NCBI RefSeq assembly: GCF_000242895.2 | Contig: NC_021171.1 | Location: 2,948,001 to 3,012,000 of the forward strand | Direction of reading: 5' to 3' | DNA from: Bacillus sp. 1NLA3E | Lineage (GTDB): Bacteria; Bacillota; Bacilli; Bacillales; Cytobacillaceae | Length of the DNA: 64,000 nucleotides | Shown: one piece after another, positions 60,557-64,000 of the stretch | Layout of the letters: every line of letters begins with the position of its first letter | Numbering within the stretch: the first letter of the stretch is position 1 | Notes under the pieces: model-generated | Told to the model about the DNA's origin: nothing | What the model saw: only the letters and a program-made list of their open reading frames with translations | Database searches by the model: none | Translations under genes and position numbers: made by a program

Positions 60557-60706
60557 TTATATTTTTGGCAATTGTCTTGGAGAATCCCGCTTTTCATCAA
60601 ATTCTCGAAAAAGGAATTCTCCTGTATCGGAGGAAAGAGAACCTCCATCATTTGACAATTTAATTTGACGATTGAAATCAAGCGATAATTGAGGTAAAGT
60701 AGCCAT
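60557..60706 (-). pseudogene. IS1380-family transposase N-terminal fragment
   Basis: ATG reads MATLPQLSLDFNRQIKLSND, GGSLSSDTGEFLFREFDEKR and ends at DSPRQLPKI after a slip. The first 40 residues match the conserved start of IS1380 transposases of Bacillus. The usual element end GGTTATTTCGTCGATGTTTT, AACCTTATCAG lies before it (60724-60755). Everything after codon 49, including the DDE core, is lost. Confidence 0.8.
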
Positions 60707-60809
60707 TATAAGAATCCTTCTGGTGGTTATTTCGTCGATGTTTTAACCTTATCAGAAACGGATTCTTTTTTCATTTATTTCGTGCATTTCATTTTAACGA
60801 AAAAGCTGA

Positions 60810-60944
60810 TTACATAGACGTTATAGCCGGTTTTAGAAAATCAGTGAATAATTCAGGATATATTATATTTTTTCTAGTTTTAAATATTTTAAAGGAAAGA
60901 TATAACAACCCTAATAGAAGCAGAAATGCAACAATTATAAACAT
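60810..60944 (-). CDS. Small single-TM protein (44 aa)
   Basis: Product: MFIIVAFLLLLGLLYLSFKI, FKTRKNIIYPELFTDFLKPA, ITSM. One strong N-terminal helix and a short polar tail. A weak GGTG precedes the ATG. It lies between the IS1380 relic and the PaiB-like gene. Function unknown. Confidence 0.4.
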   Translation of the reverse strand: MFIIVAFLLLLGLLYLSFKIFKTRKNIIYPELFTDFLKPAITSM

Positions 60945-61104
60945 AAATATACACCGCTTTTCACTTGTAATATTTTAATTGTAGCATACTAAATATTTAA
61001 GGAATTAAAGAGAAATATTAAACTTTATTGTAATTTCTTATTGCACTAAACGCGCCATGCGAAATGGCCAAGTGGTAACTGATTTGAACGAGGTGGAATC
61101 CCAA

Positions 61105-61716
61105 ATGTATATTCCAAAAGATTTTAAAATTGAAGATGAAGAAATTATCTATGACTTTATTGAAAAGAACGGCTTTGCAACTTTATTTTCCCAGCATAAT
61201 GGAGAACCCTACGCTACTCATCTTCCACTGATATTAAATAAAGCTGAAAATGCTTTATATGGTCATTTTGCTCGTCCGAACGAGCAATGGAAGGATGCTG
61301 AAAAAGTTCTTGTGGTTTTCCAAGGTCCACACTGTTATGTATCACCCTCTTGGTACGAAACAATGAAAGCAGTACCTACTTGGAATTATGTTTCTATCCA
61401 TTTATATGGGAAGATGGAGATTGTAGAAGATCCAAAAACAATATTCGATTCTTTAAATGAATTGGTAAATAAATATGAAAGTCCTGATAGTCCATACAAT
61501 TTAAATAATGTAGAACCAAGTTTCATCGAAGGAATGAGCAAAGGAATTGTAGCGTTCAGAATAAAAACGACAAAAATTGAAGCGAAAGCTAAATTAAGCC
61601 AAAATCATCCTGTGGAGAGACAAGAGTTAATTATTAAGCAGTTGGAAGACAGTTCAAACCAAGATAATATACAAGTAGCATCTCTAATGAAGAAAAATCT
61701 ACAAACGTATCAATAA
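61105..61716 (+). CDS. FMN-binding PaiB-family protein
   Basis: 203 aa. It starts MYIPKDFKIEDEEIIYDFIE, the usual PaiB beginning. LFSQHNGEPYATHLPLILNK, LYGHFARPNEQWKDAEKVLV, VFQGPHCYVSPSWYETMKAV and PTWNYVSIHLYGKMEIVED form the split-barrel FMN/heme-binding domain. PaiB is named as a negative regulator of sporulation and protease genes; the domain itself is of the pyridoxamine-oxidase type. ATG at 61105 follows GAGGTGGAATCCCAA. Confidence 0.87.
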   Translation: MYIPKDFKIEDEEIIYDFIEKNGFATLFSQHNGEPYATHLPLILNKAENALYGHFARPNEQWKDAEKVLVVFQGPHCYVSPSWYETMKAVPTWNYVSIHLYGKMEIVEDPKTIFDSLNELVNKYESPDSPYNLNNVEPSFIEGMSKGIVAFRIKTTKIEAKAKLSQNHPVERQELIIKQLEDSSNQDNIQVASLMKKNLQTYQ

Positions 61717-61789
61717 CAGCGATTGATGTAGTTAATTGAGAATGACATTCTTGGATATTCTCTTGTATGTATGTTTTTTACAACCATAT

Positions 61790-61818
61790 TTGACCCAAAA
61801 AGAAAATGGATATAGAAT
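61790..61818 (+). promoter_or_regulatory. Sigma-A promoter of the riboswitch transcript
   Basis: TTGACC (61790-61795), 17 bp, TAGAAT (61813-61818). The riboswitch core starts about 14 bp beyond it. Confidence 0.8.
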
Positions 61819-61830
61819 AATGTTATTGTT

Positions 61831-61960
61831 TTCTAGGGTTCCGTGATCATTGATCAGACTGGTCCGAGAGAAAACCCACTACGGCAAAAATGTAGTGTAA
61901 CACGGAGGGATAAAAGCCCGGGAGAGATATCACATCGATGTCTTTCCTGGGCTTTTTTTG
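61831..61960 (+). promoter_or_regulatory. Guanidine-I (ykkC) riboswitch with terminator
   Basis: Conserved ykkC blocks appear in order: TTCTAGGGTTCCG, GACTGGTCCGAGAGAAAACC, a GC-loop arm (CACTACGGCAAAAATGTAGTG), ACACGGAGGGATAAAAGCCC and GGGAGAGATATC. The last block continues into a hairpin, AAAGCCCGGGAGAGATATC with GATGTCTTTCCTGGGCTTT, then T7, which would be the terminator. Guanidine binding should prevent it and allow expression of the 61994 gene. Confidence 0.88.
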
Positions 61961-61993
61961 TTAATAAAAACTTTTTAAAAGGAGTATCATCTT

Positions 61994-62302
61994 ATGACAT
62001 TTTTAGTTGAATATAAATGGGGAATTTTAATTGGCTTGGAAGTACTGGCTTGGTCTTGCACATTCTTCTTATTTTACGCTAGATACAGGCTTCAATCGAA
62101 TTTTTGGTTTAAAGTTGGATCGGTTTTATTTGCAATCACCGGTGTCATCCCTCAAGTGATCATGGGGATTTTTAATTTTTTTATAAAAGGAGAATTAGAT
62201 ATATTTACATCGGTTATCATCCTGCTTATTATTTACGGAGCCACAATTGGTAAAAAACAAGTGAAAAAGTTAGACGCATGGGCACAAAGAAATTTCGAAT
62301 GA
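61994..62302 (+). CDS. Guanidine-regulated small membrane protein (102 aa)
   Basis: ATG start with AAAAGGAGTATCATCTT. Three helices: WGILIGLEVLAWSCTFFLFY, FKVGSVLFAITGVIPQVIMG and FTSVIILLIIYGATIGKKQV, ending in a basic tail (KKLDAWAQRNFE). It is not the expected SMR exporter pair YkkCD (no GLU-14-type helix, different length and layout) nor a YxkD-type protein. Its only gene-level clue is control by the guanidine riboswitch, so guanidine export, uptake or tolerance is the best guess. Confidence 0.8.
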   Translation: MTFLVEYKWGILIGLEVLAWSCTFFLFYARYRLQSNFWFKVGSVLFAITGVIPQVIMGIFNFFIKGELDIFTSVIILLIIYGATIGKKQVKKLDAWAQRNFE

Positions 62303-62345
62303 AAAACGCTGGAAATATAGATAAATTGTTTTAACATTTTTCTGA

Positions 62346-62412
62346 ATCAATCTAGCCCAAATATGATATAGGCGCGATCATCTTACTGATAATCGCGCCC
62401 TTTTGTTTGTTG
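62346..62412 (+). repeat. Hairpin repeat
   Basis: CAATCTAGCCCAAATATGAT, stem GGCGCGATCATC/GATAATCGCGC, tail CCTTTTGTTTGTTG. Confidence 0.82.
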
Positions 62413-62428
62413 TATATCGTTATAGAAG

Positions 62429-62452
62429 TAAAGCGCCCGTTAATTGAATAAA
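62429..62452 (+). repeat. Partial hairpin repeat
   Basis: AAAGCGCCCGTTAATTGAAT: tail only, just after a full copy. Confidence 0.6.
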
Positions 62453-62471
62453 TCTATTCATATAGTAATGC

Positions 62472-62633
62472 TTAATAATCCTTTTTAGATATGTATTCTT
62501 TTAATTCATCTATCTTCTTATCTATCTCGTTTAACCTATTTTTTGTATGGTTCATAAAGTGAGCTACTCTTGAAATAAAATAAATAACAAGAACAAAAAA
62601 TATAAAGTTTATAATGGCTTCAACGATATCCAC
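62472..62633 (-). CDS. Small TM plus coiled-coil protein (53 aa)
   Basis: GTG start with AAAGGGGGAAGAAT. Product: MDIVEAIINFIFFVLVIYFI, SRVAHFMNHTKNRLNEIDKK, IDELKEYISKKDY. One N-terminal helix then a heptad-like coiled coil, so a membrane-tethered oligomer is likely. Function unknown; flanked by repeats. An ATG three bases away opens only a short dead frame. Confidence 0.55.
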   Translation of the reverse strand: MDIVEAIINFIFFVLVIYFISRVAHFMNHTKNRLNEIDKKIDELKEYISKKDY

Positions 62634-62684
62634 ATTCTTCCCCCTTTTAATGGATAATTATAATTCCCTTTCTGTAGACCATAT

Positions 62685-62773
62685 CCTTCTTCAACACTTC
62701 TTCCATATAATGTTATAAATTCCACAAAAAGGGCACCAATCCTTTTGGAATCGCGCCCTTTTCTTGAATAACT
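62685..62773 (+). repeat. Hairpin repeat
   Basis: CCTTCTTCAACACTTCTTCC left end, AAAAAGGGCACCAATCC, stem with GGAATCGCGCCC, tail TTTTCTTGAATAAC. Confidence 0.8.
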
Positions 62774-62811
62774 AATAGCTTCTATTAGCTAGTAATTGAA
62801 ACTTTTATTTA

Positions 62812-63243
62812 TTAATTTTCTTCAATCTCATCTTCAAATTCAGAATTCGATACAATAAATTCTTTTAAGTTAGAAGCTATTTCTTCTACTTCTTCCGTTT
62901 CGTGATACCAGATATAAACTTTATTAAGCATTACCGTATCAACAATCCGAAAACATAATTTGTCCCCTGTACCATCTTCACCAATGGATATTAAATTAAC
63001 TGCCATTCCTTCATCTCTTACCTCTTGATTTTGTCTTACAATATCATCCCAGGTTCTTTTTAAGTTTTTGGGGTCTTTAATAGGAAATAGAGTCCATTCA
63101 CCAATTTGAGCATTGTTAGTTAATTTAAAAAGGTCTTTGTATTGATTGGGGAAGGCAACACCTAATTGTTCTTCTGCTGATTTTATATTTATATCCGTAA
63201 CTCTAGGTTTACTTGTTTCAATTAGATTGATTACATCGTTCAT
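62812..63243 (-). CDS. SMI1/KNR4-family protein
   Basis: 143 aa. The family core is seen: VTDINIKSAEEQLGVAFPNQ, YKDLFKLTNNAQIGEWTLFP, LISIGEDGTGDKLCFRIVDT and VYIWYHETEEVEEIASNLKE. SMI1/KNR4 proteins are common as immunity proteins of polymorphic toxins, but no toxin gene is nearby. ATG start; AAAGGATGGCAAATTA upstream. Flanked by repeats and next to another immunity-type gene (63540). Confidence 0.87.
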   Translation of the reverse strand: MNDVINLIETSKPRVTDINIKSAEEQLGVAFPNQYKDLFKLTNNAQIGEWTLFPIKDPKNLKRTWDDIVRQNQEVRDEGMAVNLISIGEDGTGDKLCFRIVDTVMLNKVYIWYHETEEVEEIASNLKEFIVSNSEFEDEIEEN

Positions 63244-63301
63244 TAATTTGCCATCCTTTTAAATTCTTTTCACATAACATTTCTTGTTTTTTCTTCAAAT
63301 A

Positions 63302-63401
63302 CCTTCTTGTGCTATCCTGTCTTATGATTAAAGACCAAGAAAAACGGACTGCTAAAACAGTCCATAGTTGTTCAATTATTGCGCCCGTTTGTGGAGTAAC
63401 T
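63302..63401 (+). repeat. Hairpin repeat, strong-stem type
   Basis: CCTTCTTGTGCTATCCTGTC left end, AAAACGGACTGCTAAAACAG, TCC stem, TTGCGCCCGTTTGTGGAGTA. Confidence 0.85.
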
Positions 63402-63539
63402 AAGATTTAGCATTAACCTTAAAATTGATTAATTGTTATTGAACTAACTGGCACCTTAGCTCAATAAGTAAGGCGGCTGATAATTAAGAAACTGACAGTT
63501 TTAAACTAAAATGGAGCAGGAGGTTCTCCTTATTTAGTA

Positions 63540-64000
63540 TTATCCGTTTAAATATCTGTCCCAATCGTAATCATCAATTTTATAAAATTTGCCTTGCTCA
63601 TTTTTTTCATATGCACATAAAGGAGTTTCTTGAATAAATTCTAAAATTGAATCGTCGATATTCAAGATTACTCCAATAGAAACAATTTGAAAATTTTCAG
63701 AATCACTTAGAAAGGCATCATCTTCATAGCAGCTTAATATTGACCAACCCGAATCTCCTTCGCCATTTGGATAATCCTTTAGCATAAAGTTGAATTCTCT
63801 TTTTTCAAGTACATCTTCGCTAACCGTAACTAAAGTATCAAAATAAAAATTCCATTCTGATGATTTTGGGTCTTCATATTCCGTATCACATATGTTTTCA
63901 ATTCCGAATGAAATCTCATCGCCTATTTTTAAAGGTAAACGCTGAGGTTCATTGTCAAGTATGCCTATAAATTTCTTTTCTTTTATGTTGGTGATTTGAA
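63540..64000 (-). CDS. DUF2185 (Imm33-like) protein, 5' end outside window
   Basis: The frame stays open to the right edge, so the N-terminus is missing. Visible: KEKKFIGILDNEPQRLPLKI, GDEISFGIENICDTEYEDPK, NFYFDTLVTVSEDVLEKREF, GDSGWSILSCYEDDAFLSDS, FQIVSIGVILNIDDSILEFI, KFYKIDDYDWDRYLNG. SGWSIL with the following acidic loop, and the GVILNID strand, match DUF2185, a predicted immunity protein. No toxin lies nearby. Confidence 0.8.
   Translation of the reverse strand, partial: QITNIKEKKFIGILDNEPQRLPLKIGDEISFGIENICDTEYEDPKSSEWNFYFDTLVTVSEDVLEKREFNFMLKDYPNGEGDSGWSILSCYEDDAFLSDSENFQIVSIGVILNIDDSILEFIQETPLCAYEKNEQGKFYKIDDYDWDRYLNG

Noticed and set aside
5133-63401. The repeats as a CRISPR array
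   Set aside because: Copies are 0.5-4 kb apart with genes between them; there are no regular 30-40 bp spacers and no cas genes.
5133-63401. The repeats as true integron attC sites
   Set aside because: The tail lacks strict RYYYAAC/GTTRRRY cores in many copies (for example TTTAATGGAAC), and no integrase or attI is present. The resemblance is kept only as a hypothesis.

Overview
The window looks like chromosome from a low-GC, endospore-forming Firmicute of the Bacillus type. The evidence is AT-rich DNA, strong AGGAGG ribosome-binding sites with frequent TTG/GTG starts, YjcZ-like spore peptides, a BirA-type operator before bioY, a ykkC guanidine-I riboswitch and an ECF sigma/anti-sigma pair. 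No rRNA, tRNA, CRISPR array or prophage module was seen. It reads as accessory chromosome: mostly single small genes, most on the minus strand, with many decaying genes (kamA, FMN reductase, Nudix, two acyl/acetyl-type fragments, isochorismatase, TnpB, IS1380, one tautomerase copy).

Layout. 1-6.9 kb: old yellow enzyme with its MerR regulator, an alpha/beta hydrolase, a dicarboxylate/glutamate symporter, a GNAT and small unknowns. 7.1-8.7 kb: an IS110-family element inserted inside an intergenic repeat. 10-20 kb: an ABC-F ATPase, then redox and electrophile-handling genes (FMN reductase relic, QorB-like and NmrA-like oxidoreductases, DoxX, TetR, arylamine N-acetyltransferase, a GC-rich DsbA-like gene). 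21-35 kb: a soluble sugar-dehydrogenase-type propeller, cupredoxin, phospholipase D-like synthase, Dus, LURP-one protein, tautomerase, dead TnpB, nitronate monooxygenase, racemase and epimerase. 35-43 kb: small DUF, GrpB, bioY, GIY-YIG-like and immunity-like genes. 43.3-47.9 kb: two group II introns lying head to tail inside one repeat. 48-58 kb: lipoprotein, nucleotidyltransferase, SDR, an 849-aa cytoplasmic propeller, and the ECF sigma/anti-sigma operon. 58-64 kb: a 12-TM protein with a MarR regulator and a perfect 36-bp palindrome, PaiB-like protein, a guanidine riboswitch ahead of a small membrane protein, SMI1/KNR4 and DUF2185 proteins.

The most striking feature is a family of about 40 intergenic hairpin repeats. 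Each has a variable stem followed by a near-invariant GCGCCC and a tail related to GTTAGTTGAAGAAC; longer copies start with an inverted version of that tail (CTTCAACTAAACTGCCC). Nearly every small gene is separated from the next by one copy. All copies but one point the same way on the chromosome, whatever the direction of neighbouring genes. A 402-bp unit carrying a tautomerase gene occurs twice, and both copies begin and end exactly at the GCGCCC motif. The IS110 element and the group II introns both sit in copies of the repeat. This suggests a cassette-like, repeat-delimited genome region; whether any enzyme moves the units cannot be told from this sequence.
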